64,000 bases of DNA from an uncultured Fibrobacter sp. Its GTDB lineage: Bacteria > Fibrobacterota > Fibrobacteria > Fibrobacterales > Fibrobacteraceae. The stretch lies in assembly GCA_934699585.1 (NCBI GenBank), contig CAKUWY010000006.1:1-64000 (forward strand), in the 5' to 3' direction. The notes below the pieces were generated by a model, which saw nothing but the letters and a program-made list of their open reading frames with translations, made no database searches and was not told the DNA's origin. This document shows positions 51,102 through 59,839 of the stretch, one piece after another (within the stretch, counting starts at the first letter, position 1; each line of letters begins with the position of its first letter). A program made the position numbers and the translations under genes.

Positions 51102-52676
51102 TTACCACTTGAACCCGGCCCTCAGGTAAACCTTCTTGTCGTCGAATAACGTCACTTCGCCAAGGAAGCTCACGAACTGTCCTTCGTAGCTCAGCGCAGG
51201 CGTCAGGGAGTAAAGCATTTCCGCACCGTCCAGATACTTCTTATGAATCTTCATGTGGTTGTGAAGAGGCGTAGTATCGTTTATGGCGCTGCCGTAGTCC
51301 GTGCCCTTCCAGAACCAGGTGTTCCGAATTCCTGCAAAGATGTGATTGTCCAAGCGGGCAAAGACGCTCCAGTCCACCGTACGGCTGTTTGGGCCGGCCT
51401 GGTTCCCGAGGGGATAACCCAGGTGAGCCATCTGGGCCGTGTTCTTTTCAAAGTGTCCATAAACATAGGGCTCTATGCGGGCGTATTCCGCAATAGTTCC
51501 GACTTCCAACTTATGCCCCTTGAAATAAAAATCGTGACCCGCCTGCAAGCCCGCCATCCAGGCCCACTTGGCCTCGATGTTATCATTCTTGACCAGGCTC
51601 ACCGGGCTTTCCATGTCATCTAGGAAAAATTCCGTATAGACACGGGCAAACTGGAACAGGCGATAGTTCAAATCAAAGGCCAGGGCTCCGTTGTTGCTGT
51701 TCTCGGAATAGTTCCCCTTTTCCATGAACAGGGGCGCTGTCGGCACAAAGAGCCAGGGCTTCATGTTGTCATAAAGCACCGTCAGTTCGCTGATGCCGAT
51801 GGTGGCATCCCCTACGGCCAGTTCGTAACGGTGGCCGAACAGGTTTCGCGTGTCATCCTTGTTTTTCATGCTCATGCTGTTATTGTAGACACGCAAGTCC
51901 GCATAAAAACTGATAACGCGCAAGGGGCCAAAACGCATGTCCATAGACAGCATGTTGTACGGGAGGGCAAACTGGTTCAGGGTCAGGTTGTTGTAGTAGC
52001 CGGGCCCCCAGTGCATCACGTCACGTCCCAGATCAACGCGCAGCCAGTCGTAATTGAAGCCAAAATGAGTGCGGTAGCGGGCATAACTAGCGTACTCCAC
52101 GCCCGAATTATTTTCTTCTTTCTGGACCTCTACAAACTCCCGGTCAAAGGATTTTGGCGTTTCCGCCGTGTGGGACTCGTCATAGATGCGGGCATCCAGC
52201 ACAAAATCTACAGAATCCGCATAGCCACGCATGTAGATACCGCCGTCGATTCCCGGCCAAATGGTATCGCCAAGGGATTCTCCGCCGCGGTAGTCGATAC
52301 CGCCCACCACGCTAGTAGCAAGGGCTATACGGGGCGCACGAGCACGGCAAGAATCCAAGTACGCCGCAGAATCAGTACCCAAATGTCCAGAAATCATCGC
52401 ACCGCAAGCATTATCGTAATACAGCAGGGCGTTGCGTTCCGTCTTCACGAAGTTCTTCTGGAATGTCGTATCCCGGCGAGGGTACGCAAAGGACTGGGGC
52501 ATGTCCCCCGTGGTCAAGCGGTGGTACTCGAACAGGAGCGGTGCCGTTTCCAGCATCTTCAAGTTGCTGTGGCGGTCAGGGCCAAGCACGGGAGATGCAG
52601 CCCACGCCACAGAAGAACCTGTGGCCAGCATGACCGTCGCCAGAACAAGCCGATGGACGTTTTTCAAGAACATCAT
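51102..52676 (-). CDS. Wzi-like outer-membrane beta-barrel protein
   Basis: A 524-residue outer-membrane protein with a signal peptide (to SVAWA) and a beta-barrel ending in an aromatic residue (KVYLRAGFKW). LRVDLGRDVMHWGPGYYNNL and MDMRFGPLRVISFYA resemble the capsule-assembly Wzi family, which anchors polysaccharide at the surface. Together with the Wzc-like gene 10 kb away it fits surface polysaccharide export, but the assignment rests on motif resemblance. Confidence 0.68.
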   Translation of the reverse strand: MMFLKNVHRLVLATVMLATGSSVAWAASPVLGPDRHSNLKMLETAPLLFEYHRLTTGDMPQSFAYPRRDTTFQKNFVKTERNALLYYDNACGAMISGHLGTDSAAYLDSCRARAPRIALATSVVGGIDYRGGESLGDTIWPGIDGGIYMRGYADSVDFVLDARIYDESHTAETPKSFDREFVEVQKEENNSGVEYASYARYRTHFGFNYDWLRVDLGRDVMHWGPGYYNNLTLNQFALPYNMLSMDMRFGPLRVISFYADLRVYNNSMSMKNKDDTRNLFGHRYELAVGDATIGISELTVLYDNMKPWLFVPTAPLFMEKGNYSENSNNGALAFDLNYRLFQFARVYTEFFLDDMESPVSLVKNDNIEAKWAWMAGLQAGHDFYFKGHKLEVGTIAEYARIEPYVYGHFEKNTAQMAHLGYPLGNQAGPNSRTVDWSVFARLDNHIFAGIRNTWFWKGTDYGSAINDTTPLHNHMKIHKKYLDGAEMLYSLTPALSYEGQFVSFLGEVTLFDDKKVYLRAGFKW

Positions 52677-52689
52677 CTAAGAGGCTTTA

Positions 52690-53889
52690 TTATTCGTAGA
52701 CAGGAACTTTCCATGCCTTGGGCAAAGCCGGAGAGCACTTGTCCGAATGATTGTAGGTAAATCCCTTCTCGGAAACATCTGTTACATTGCCCTTGATGGC
52801 GCTGGGGCAGCTCCGCTCAGAGGAATTCAGCATTTTCTCCACCTTCAGGAGCAGGACATCGCCATAGACATCCCAAGCACCGGTCTTCTGTTCCGACCTG
52901 CCATTGTCAGCCTTCAGGGTATACTGCATAGATTCAGGCAAATTCAGAGTCCAGCTCACATCGGAAGTTGCGGTCCATTCGCCCTTCAGCGGATCCTTTT
53001 CAGCGACGGGGTACTTGAAATCAGACTTTGTACAAGACGAGACATTCTCACCCTTTGAAAGGTCCTTGAAGGCATCCATCTTTGAGGTAATACGCCAAGT
53101 AGTCAAACCCCAGTCGCCCACCTTCGACGCAAACTTCATCACAAAGGAGGTATACCCTCTGTAAATATCTACGTAGCCAGCATTCCAGGACACCGTATCC
53201 TTGCCAACAACACGTTCCAGCATGTACCTACCCCTATAGAAACTGTAGACCTGGACGGTATCGTTGCCAGAAACTTTACAGACAAGGCGCTTCTTGTCGA
53301 GATTTGCCGCATCGGTAACCAAGGTCTCGTCAGCCATCAGCTGTTCCACTTCAGCATTGACAAACTTATCCTTGCCAACGCGGTATTTCAGTACATCATT
53401 CTCAACAATGAACGATATCTGTGTGGTATCTGCAGACTTAGCAATATTCTTTAGCACCTTGTCGCCGGACAGTTTCTCATCCAGAGCCAGCGCCTGCAAA
53501 ACAGTTTTAGAACTGAGGTTGATGATTCCATTCTTGAAATCGGTCATGACCAGTGCCATACCCACATGCGTATTGTTGTTGGACTCATCGATGGACCACA
53601 AGGAGAACATCCCCTCCTTGATACCCGTACCCAAGTGGAATGTTTCGCCCTTGATTTTTACGAGGTAGTACTTTTTAAGGTCATCCAGGGTTGCTGCCCT
53701 CGCCCCTTCGGGCCAACTCGGGTCCTTGTATTCCGCCGAAGAAGAAGACACATCCGTAGAATCCTCTACGCTAGAAGAGGATTCATCCGTCTCCTGGTCC
53801 ACGCTGTTACCGGAACTGCTGTCATCGCCGCAGGCAGCGAAGAAAAGGGCCAAGGCAAAACCGCCAGCCAACAAAAAAGACTTCTTCAT
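52690..53889 (-). CDS. lipoprotein of unknown function
   Basis: A 399-residue lipoprotein: signal MKKSFLLAGGFALALFFAAC, then GDDSSSGN and a Ser/Glu/Asp-rich linker (to about residue 55), a style common among Fibrobacter lipoproteins. The body is beta-rich with no recognised domain. The ATG at 53889 gives the lipobox; an upstream in-frame start is too long. It precedes the Wzi-like gene by 13 bp on the same strand, so the two are probably co-expressed. Confidence 0.75.
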   Translation of the reverse strand: MKKSFLLAGGFALALFFAACGDDSSSGNSVDQETDESSSSVEDSTDVSSSSAEYKDPSWPEGARAATLDDLKKYYLVKIKGETFHLGTGIKEGMFSLWSIDESNNNTHVGMALVMTDFKNGIINLSSKTVLQALALDEKLSGDKVLKNIAKSADTTQISFIVENDVLKYRVGKDKFVNAEVEQLMADETLVTDAANLDKKRLVCKVSGNDTVQVYSFYRGRYMLERVVGKDTVSWNAGYVDIYRGYTSFVMKFASKVGDWGLTTWRITSKMDAFKDLSKGENVSSCTKSDFKYPVAEKDPLKGEWTATSDVSWTLNLPESMQYTLKADNGRSEQKTGAWDVYGDVLLLKVEKMLNSSERSCPSAIKGNVTDVSEKGFTYNHSDKCSPALPKAWKVPVYE

Positions 53890-53986
53890 AAAAACCTCGC
53901 TTTTTGCATAAAGATAAACACTAAACAAAAAAGGGAGAGCGACGTTCCATTAAAATAAGCCGAAAAAAGGCCAAAACCGGCAAAAA

Positions 53987-55477
53987 TCAGCTTTCCAGCA
54001 GGTAACGGATGTCCTCGACGCGGCGCTTGAGGCCTGCATCCTTGGAGAGCTGTTCCACGATAGAATTGATAGACGAAATCACCGTAGAATAATCCCTGTG
54101 GAAGGCCTCACCGATGTTCTTGAGGGATTCCGTCGTAAGTTCCCGACACAGGTACATGGCCACCTTCCGCGGAATAGACGCTCCTGCGTCTTGCCGCTTG
54201 GAGCAGAGCACCCGAGGTTCAACGGAAAACTCGGCGGCAACGGACTCCAGGATGTTATCCACCGTAAGGACAGATGACGCGCCGGACTTGGGCGCCGAAT
54301 GCATCCGCTTCACATTGGCAAGGTTCAGTTCCACGTTATTGAGCACATGCATTGCCCGGAGCCAGTTCATGAGGCCTTCGATAATGCGAACGTTCGCCCT
54401 GGGCTGAATCGCCAGGTAGCGACAAATCTCTTCACGATCGGATTCCACAAAGGGAATACCCTCGGACATCTTGCGGATAAGGGCCATACGGGTGTTGAAG
54501 TCCGGTTCTGCAAGTCCTACGCCCACACAGTTTTCCAGCGGGTTCAGCAGGTCCGCCGTCAGTTCGTGGGACAGGGAATTCTTCTCGGGCTTTTCACCTG
54601 CCGAAAGTTTCTTGAACTTGGAAGGATGGCAGTCGCAGCTGAGCACCACCTGACGGCCCATGCGGCTCATGTACTTGATGAGCATGGACAGGCGTTCCTG
54701 ACTCTTGAGGCCGTTCTTCAGAAGCTGGATGTCATCAAGCAAGAGGACATCGCAATGCTCATAAATGTCCGAAAATTTTTGCTTGAGCTCGTTGACCTTT
54801 TCCCAGTCCTTAATCTTGGCGGCATCGCCTATGGCCGAATAATCCCGCAAGAATTCGTAGGCCTGGCGGTAGAGAATCCGGAGTTCCGGACGAGTCTTCT
54901 GAAGGCTTGCAGCAATGGACTGGAGCAGGTGGGTCTTGCCAAGGCCCGGAGCCCCGTAAACCAGAAGTAGGTTCATGGCCGCATCGCCCGGATGTTCCAC
55001 GATGGTCTGGCAGGCCTTGAGGGCCGTAAAGTTGCATTCCCCTTCGATAAAATTATCGAAGGTGTATTTTTCGTACAAATTAAGATTTTCTTTCGGTTTC
55101 TTGGCAGGCTGCTGTGCAGATGCTCGAGCCTTGGAAGCAAGGATGCGGCGCTCCACCTCTTTTGATATCTGTACCGCCGTGACCGAGGGGGCAGCATCGG
55201 CAGTGGCTTCATTCAACACGCGGACCTTGTAATCCACAAAGTCGCTACCGTATACAGAGGCAAAAGTCTTGCGGAGCAAGGCGCCATAATGGCTGTTGAG
55301 CCAAGTTTCTCTGAAGCTGTCGGGGACCGTCAAGCAGACATAGCCTTCACAAAATCCATCAAAACCAACGGCATCAAAAAAAGCGGCACCAAATTCGGAG
55401 CATTCCTCGCGGACAAGGGCCATGGCCCGCGCCCAGGGGGAGCTGTTTTCATCTAATAAATAAGCAATGTTATCCAC
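53987..55477 (-). CDS. dnaA: divergent chromosomal replication initiator DnaA
   Basis: A 496-residue DnaA homologue: domain I (1-90), linker, AAA+ domain with Walker A GAPGLGKTHL, Walker B LLLDDIQLL and sensor II RANVRIIEG, and domain IV with AMYLCRELTTESLKNIGEAF. Two canonical features differ. The box VII arginine finger (SRF) aligns with LNPLEN, which has no Arg. The DnaA-box signature reads HRDYSTV rather than GRDHTTV. The start is GTG, inside a perfect DnaA box, suggesting autoregulation. dnaN and other origin-linked genes are not adjacent. It may be the initiator or a paralogue. Confidence 0.8.
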   Translation of the reverse strand: MDNIAYLLDENSSPWARAMALVREECSEFGAAFFDAVGFDGFCEGYVCLTVPDSFRETWLNSHYGALLRKTFASVYGSDFVDYKVRVLNEATADAAPSVTAVQISKEVERRILASKARASAQQPAKKPKENLNLYEKYTFDNFIEGECNFTALKACQTIVEHPGDAAMNLLLVYGAPGLGKTHLLQSIAASLQKTRPELRILYRQAYEFLRDYSAIGDAAKIKDWEKVNELKQKFSDIYEHCDVLLLDDIQLLKNGLKSQERLSMLIKYMSRMGRQVVLSCDCHPSKFKKLSAGEKPEKNSLSHELTADLLNPLENCVGVGLAEPDFNTRMALIRKMSEGIPFVESDREEICRYLAIQPRANVRIIEGLMNWLRAMHVLNNVELNLANVKRMHSAPKSGASSVLTVDNILESVAAEFSVEPRVLCSKRQDAGASIPRKVAMYLCRELTTESLKNIGEAFHRDYSTVISSINSIVEQLSKDAGLKRRVEDIRYLLES

Positions 55478-55478
55478 A
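55470..55478 (+). promoter_or_regulatory. DnaA box at the dnaA start codon
   Basis: TTATCCACA is a perfect consensus 9-mer overlapping the GTG start. Confidence 0.65.
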
Positions 55479-55730
55479 GTTTTCCAAACACAAAAAGAGG
55501 GTCAAACAAAATCGTTCACCAAAATTAAATAAAACATACGAAAAAGAGATTTTTCGCTGAAATTTTTTCAAAAACCGCTGTTTTCTGCTTAAAAAGGGCA
55601 ATTTTTTGTTATGCCCCGTCTATGTCCGTTTCTCTCCGAAAAACACCCTTTTTACACCCTTGATAATCAAGAAATCATCCCTATGGTTTTCACAAGTTAT
55701 CAACATATTTTTTTTCTAGGATGTCTTGAC
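55479..55730. other. AT-rich region upstream of dnaA, weak origin candidate
   Basis: About 250 bp without a gene, with A/T runs and a second DnaA-type box TTATCAACA at 55697-55705. With the box at 55470 this gives two good boxes, which suits autoregulation and is few for a replication origin. Confidence 0.35.
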
Positions 55731-55870
55731 AAAATGAGGTATGAGGTATGAGGGGAAAGACAAGTCCACTTTGTCATTCGCTTCAGAACCCTGACGACTA
55801 ATCAAAGACTCCTCAAGCGGATCCCCGACTAAATCGGGGATGACATTCCTCGAGCCCCAAGCCTCGAACC
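55731..55870. repeat. composite repeat: GAGGTAT words and GTCAT-type hairpin
   Basis: Tandem ATGAGGT words are followed by GGATCCCCGACTAAATCGGGG and ATGAC, matching one arm of the 73-bp element, then CTCGAG/CCTCGAACC words also seen at 4845-4866. No gene. Confidence 0.6.
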
Positions 55871-55876
55871 TAATAT

Positions 55877-56305
55877 CTAAAACAGCCCTTTCAGCGCAGC
55901 CGCATCGGTACAAGCAAGGGCCTTCGCTTTCCACTCCGGGGCAAGCAAGAGTTTTGCCACTCCGGCAATGGCAACCGTATGGGCCGTAGCCGATTCCGCC
56001 GGCGACAAGAGCAGGCACAGGAACTGTGCCGTTTCTCCGCGGGGAGTAGAAACGCCCTGGATTTCGGGAGCGACGGCAAATGCCATCAGGGGCGATTCAA
56101 GCCCAGAAATTCTCGTATGGGGCAACAAAAGGCCAGACCCCATGTAGATTCCCTCCCCTATTCGCTTTTCGACGGCCTTCCAGGCGGACAGGGCATCAAA
56201 GGGAACGCCCGCATTTACAAGCCCTTCAAAGGCAAAACCCAGCGCTTTCTGGAAAGCAACCGGTTCCTTATAGACTTGCGTATAGGCGGGAATCAGAGAA
56301 CTCAA
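55877..56305 (-). CDS. PTS EIIA type-2-like protein
   Basis: A 142-residue domain of the fructose/mannitol-type PTS EIIA (nitrogen-PTS-like) family. The phospho-accepting His63 is in GSGLLLPHTRI. No EIIB, EIIC, EI or HPr gene is nearby, so a regulatory rather than transport role is likely. The TTG start overlaps the stop of the upstream kinase gene (TTGA), implying translational coupling. Confidence 0.72.
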   Translation of the reverse strand: MSSLIPAYTQVYKEPVAFQKALGFAFEGLVNAGVPFDALSAWKAVEKRIGEGIYMGSGLLLPHTRISGLESPLMAFAVAPEIQGVSTPRGETAQFLCLLLSPAESATAHTVAIAGVAKLLLAPEWKAKALACTDAAALKGLF

Positions 56306-57318
56306 AGGAGAACACGCTCCATGAAGGAGAACACCTGAGAATCCGTGGCCTTGGCGATGTTCCGGAATTCCGAGAAAACAGAGCGCAGCTGTTTCTTGCC
56401 GGGCTCAATATACTGCTCGAACTTCTGGATTCCCTTGGTCTTTGAAAGGAAGCAGTAGGCGCCTAGGGCCTGCATCACGCGCTGGAGGCTTGCATGGATA
56501 AAGCTTTCCCAGGCATCTTCCTTGGTGTAGATCTTTGCGCCCTTGTACTGGAACCGCCAGTACTCAAAGAAGTCCTTCACCATGTCTAACGGCAGACCCA
56601 CGTAGGGGTCCCAAAGGAGGGACGCGATGTCATAGAACATGGAACCGCGGCGCGCCCCCTGGTAATCCACGAACACGATTTCGGAGTTGGGGCGGATCAT
56701 GATGTTCTGGCTCTGGAAATCCCGGTGCATCAGCACCTTGGTCTGAGCATCTACGGATACCGCCAGGAGGGAATAGAAATTACGAACATAATCAGGAATG
56801 TCGTCAATTCCGCAGTGGGCCTTCAGGTAATTGTCGGTGAAGTAATCCGTTTCCCACTTGAGAGCGGCAAAGTCAAAGCGGCGAAGCCACAGGTCCGTGT
56901 GGGAACTGAACAGGGACTGGGACGCGTTCTGCCAGTGAATCAAGGCCTCTATTACCTCGGGGTAGAGAATGCGGACACTACCGGACTGAGGCTTGTCGGG
57001 AGACACATCGTCCAGAAGGCGACGGTTTCCCAAGTCCTCCTGCAAGATCTGGGCAGAATCTTCATCGACGCTGAACAACTTCGGTACCGGAAGGCCTTCT
57101 GCCTTGAACACCTGGGAATATTCCACGAACTTCTTGAAATCGTCGTTTACTTCGGCGGACACCTGCAGCACGGAGGAACGCTCCCCAGAAGAAATCCGGT
57201 AGTAGCGACGGCCCGAACCGGCCCCCGCGATAGACTCTACAGAAAAATCGGCAGCATAACCATGGGAACTAAGATAGCCCTTGATTTTTTCAGAAATAAT
57301 CAATTCTTCACCATTCAT
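56302..57318 (-). CDS. APH-fold sugar kinase, AmgK-like
   Basis: A 338-residue aminoglycoside-phosphotransferase-fold kinase. The catalytic loop is VLMHRDFQSQNIMI and the metal-binding motif is FVDYQGARRGSMFYDIASLL, as in AmgK-type N-acetylmuramate/N-acetylglucosamine 1-kinases of cell-wall recycling. No MurU partner is adjacent. It is coupled to the EIIA-like gene, so activity could be linked to PTS phosphorylation. Substrate inferred from similarity only. Confidence 0.72.
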   Translation of the reverse strand: MNGEELIISEKIKGYLSSHGYAADFSVESIAGAGSGRRYYRISSGERSSVLQVSAEVNDDFKKFVEYSQVFKAEGLPVPKLFSVDEDSAQILQEDLGNRRLLDDVSPDKPQSGSVRILYPEVIEALIHWQNASQSLFSSHTDLWLRRFDFAALKWETDYFTDNYLKAHCGIDDIPDYVRNFYSLLAVSVDAQTKVLMHRDFQSQNIMIRPNSEIVFVDYQGARRGSMFYDIASLLWDPYVGLPLDMVKDFFEYWRFQYKGAKIYTKEDAWESFIHASLQRVMQALGAYCFLSKTKGIQKFEQYIEPGKKQLRSVFSEFRNIAKATDSQVFSFMERVLL

Positions 57319-57485
57319 GGCATAGAATATACTTTATCCTGCAGAAAAAAGGCAACAAAAATAAAAAAAAGCCATATTTAGGTGATAAAACGAGCCCCAT
57401 TGTAATATTTTCTTTTCAAGGCTTTTTTGGACCTCCATCTCCGTTTATATAGCATAGGATGTCAAATAAACCAAAAGGAGGTCTC

Positions 57486-58715
57486 ATGAATCCTATAAAG
57501 AAACTTACCCTGTGGGCATACGCCCTCTCCCTCAGCACACTAACTTTTTTAGCCTGTGGCGACAGTTCGGGTAAAGATCCCGTTGTCGGTACAGAAAGAG
57601 CTACAGCCAAAGTCATGCTGGATCTTCGCTTCAGCGAAGTCCCCCTCATGGACAGCCTGGTTATCGACTGCATTGGGGCGGACACGCTTCATCTGGTGAA
57701 ATCCCCCGAAGAGCAGACATTGAATTTGGACCTGTTTCCCCACGACCACTGGAAGTTCCAGGCCAAAATCTACGCCAACGGAAGCCTGATGCAAAGGGGC
57801 GAAGTTGAAACCCGCCTTGAAGCTGGGCAGACAACTGAAATCAACCTAAAAATGCACCCCCTTGCCGGGTTCATCTACCTGAAAATCCCATTAGGGTTCG
57901 GCAATCCTTCAAGAATAGCCTACGGGCAAATGGAGCTTTCCTCTGCAGATTTACTTTTCACATATCTTATGGAAATGGACGATAGCGAAGGAATTTTCCG
58001 TACGGAACTGCTCCCTCTAGAAACCATGTATAGGCTAAAGATTACTTTGTACGATACACAAGACAACAACATTTACCAGGTTGAAGATTCGCTTTATCTG
58101 AGTCCGGACAATCCCGTTCCCTCCCTAGAACTAAAATCATTGCGAGGCAAGGCTAAGATTTCCATAGAAACTGCCGAAAGCGCCAATCTCGAAATAGTGT
58201 TAAGTTTGCCCGCAACAAAACGTACACCGCATTTGAACGACCTGGTCATTACAGAGTTCCTGAGCGCTCCCCTAAAGACAGATTCCACCCAATATGAATT
58301 TATCGAAATCTACAACGGAAGCATCGACACGCTCTTGTTGAATGGTTGTACCATCGGTACGGGATCTGCCGGCAGCAAAGCCTGGGAAATTATCGTTGAT
58401 GAAATTGCTCCGGGCAAAACCATGGTGTTCGGAGACACCTCGGCAAACACTCCCGAAAGATTCCGGAACACCGCCACATGGGGAGACCTGACCAACACCA
58501 AGAGTACCATAGTCCTTCAATGCAGCGGGGAAATCCTTGACTCCCTGTTCTATTCCAACGCCCAAGATTCTGCCTCAGTAATACCGAATTACAGCAGCCC
58601 GAACAAGAATCCTCAGAGTACACAGCTAGATATCCGTCGCTGGGAGACCCGAAATCTAGGAGAATCCTGGTGTCTAGACGCCCCCACTCCAGAGGAACTG
58701 CACGACTGCATGTAA
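57486..58715 (+). CDS. lipoprotein with lamin-tail domain
   Basis: A 409-residue lipoprotein: signal peptide up to LTFLAC, beta-sandwich-like middle, and a C-terminal lamin-tail (LTD)-type domain starting LNDLVITEFLSAP with YEFIEIYNGSIDTLLLNGCT. LTDs occur in many secreted bacterial surface proteins. AAGGAGG before the ATG at 57486 fixes the start. Function unknown. Confidence 0.75.
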   Translation: MNPIKKLTLWAYALSLSTLTFLACGDSSGKDPVVGTERATAKVMLDLRFSEVPLMDSLVIDCIGADTLHLVKSPEEQTLNLDLFPHDHWKFQAKIYANGSLMQRGEVETRLEAGQTTEINLKMHPLAGFIYLKIPLGFGNPSRIAYGQMELSSADLLFTYLMEMDDSEGIFRTELLPLETMYRLKITLYDTQDNNIYQVEDSLYLSPDNPVPSLELKSLRGKAKISIETAESANLEIVLSLPATKRTPHLNDLVITEFLSAPLKTDSTQYEFIEIYNGSIDTLLLNGCTIGTGSAGSKAWEIIVDEIAPGKTMVFGDTSANTPERFRNTATWGDLTNTKSTIVLQCSGEILDSLFYSNAQDSASVIPNYSSPNKNPQSTQLDIRRWETRNLGESWCLDAPTPEELHDCM

Positions 58716-58741
58716 CAGAAACTTCCGTCTTCCCCAAAAAG

Positions 58742-58774
58742 GAAAATCCGAAGGGAACTTCCCTTCGGATTTTC
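58742..58774. terminator. bidirectional terminator
   Basis: A long near-perfect inverted repeat, GAAAATCCGAAGGGAA and its complement, with A-rich and T-rich ends. It serves both the lipoprotein gene and the convergent receiver-like gene. Confidence 0.85.
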
Positions 58775-58792
58775 AATAGGTTCATTTCTGCA

Positions 58793-59251
58793 CTAGCCGT
58801 GAAGCTGAGCCACCGGCTTGTCCATATCAAAAAGCCTGCGCAAGAGTTCCGTCTTGGCCGGATCTCGCTCATCGGGCAATGTCAACGGCCCCATGGAGAT
58901 AGCCACTAGGATAGACCCAGGGTAGTTGTTTACCCGCTTGATAAATTCACTTGCGGACACACCTTCGGAATAGAAATCCACCACAAAGGTATCCCAGTCT
59001 TCAGATTCAAGCTGTTCCAACGCCTCGGCCTCGGTCTTTACGGCCTTGATGGTAGCACCGACAAGCAAATCCGTCAGGACTTCCAGGCAAGCATCGCGAC
59101 GGGCATCATCTTCTTCCCAAATAAGGATCTGACGTTGACTGTAATCCCGAACTACAGGTGCATTCTGTTCAAAATCTTCAGATTCCAGAAGGTTCTTGTC
59201 GAACTCTTCCAAATCGTCATCATCGTCAAACTTTTCAATTTCTTTATCCAT
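58793..59251 (-). CDS. receiver-like protein
   Basis: A 152-residue protein with an acidic N-terminal tail (about 40 residues rich in Asp and Glu) and a CheY-like fold. It has an acidic pair in ILIWEEDDARRDACLE, the candidate phospho-Asp in TFVVDFYSEG and ILVAISMG for the Thr/Ser position. There is no output domain. The conserved C-terminal Lys is uncertain. It follows the next gene upstream by 20 bp. Confidence 0.6.
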   Translation of the reverse strand: MDKEIEKFDDDDDLEEFDKNLLESEDFEQNAPVVRDYSQRQILIWEEDDARRDACLEVLTDLLVGATIKAVKTEAEALEQLESEDWDTFVVDFYSEGVSASEFIKRVNNYPGSILVAISMGPLTLPDERDPAKTELLRRLFDMDKPVAQLHG

Positions 59252-59271
59252 AATAGACCAATATAGTAAAA

Positions 59272-59652
59272 CTATTCAAGAGCTTCGCGTATTTGTTGAA
59301 TGAAATTCATCTCTTCGGGGGAGATATTGTCTTCATTCTCGTCTTCACGGGATGCGCCCGCTACTTTAAGCATGGATTCCAGGACCTTGCTCTTGAACTC
59401 GACTGTTTCGCCCTTAAGCGTCTCGACACAAACTCCGGCGCGTTCCTTTGCAGAAGAAAAACCTGCATAGACCTTGTTGAACTCGTCCCAGGATACATCC
59501 GGTGTCAGTTCATCATGAATCTTGTCAAGCATGTCGCTTTCTGCCTCGGTAGCAGAATCAGAACCGGGAAGGAGTTTCCCGTTTTCGTTTTCGTGATACA
59601 GGCACGCTACCTGCCAAGAGAGAATCAACAGAGCCAGATTCGGATTCATCAT
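59272..59652 (-). CDS. small acidic protein, possibly TerB-like
   Basis: A 126-residue acidic helical protein. The C-terminal part (SKVLESMLKVAGASRED, then ISPEEMNFIQQIREALE) resembles the end of TerB-type helical domains, but the match is weak. It is upstream of the receiver-like gene and probably co-transcribed with it. Function unknown. Confidence 0.55.
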   Translation of the reverse strand: MMNPNLALLILSWQVACLYHENENGKLLPGSDSATEAESDMLDKIHDELTPDVSWDEFNKVYAGFSSAKERAGVCVETLKGETVEFKSKVLESMLKVAGASREDENEDNISPEEMNFIQQIREALE

Positions 59653-59751
59653 AAACCTCGTGCGTATAGAACAAAGATAATAAAAAGTGGCACGCCCACG
59701 CGAACCACTTTCTTTAGTTTTTGCACCGAAGGTACCATTATATTACTCAAA

Positions 59752-59839
59752 GCATTCCGAAGGAATGCGACCTCAAACCTCAAAGGCCGAAGGCCGCCCT
59801 CAGAACCTACAAGTAATTTTGCTCCGCAAAATTACTTGT
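59752..59839. repeat. hairpin-cluster repeat overlapping the glyA 3' end
   Basis: GCATTCC-GAA-GGAATGC (59752-59768), GGCC-GAA-GGCC (59785-59795), then a perfect 14-bp palindrome ACAAGTAATTTTGC-TCC- and its complement (59809-59839). One arm of the palindrome contains the last codons and stop of glyA. Confidence 0.75.
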
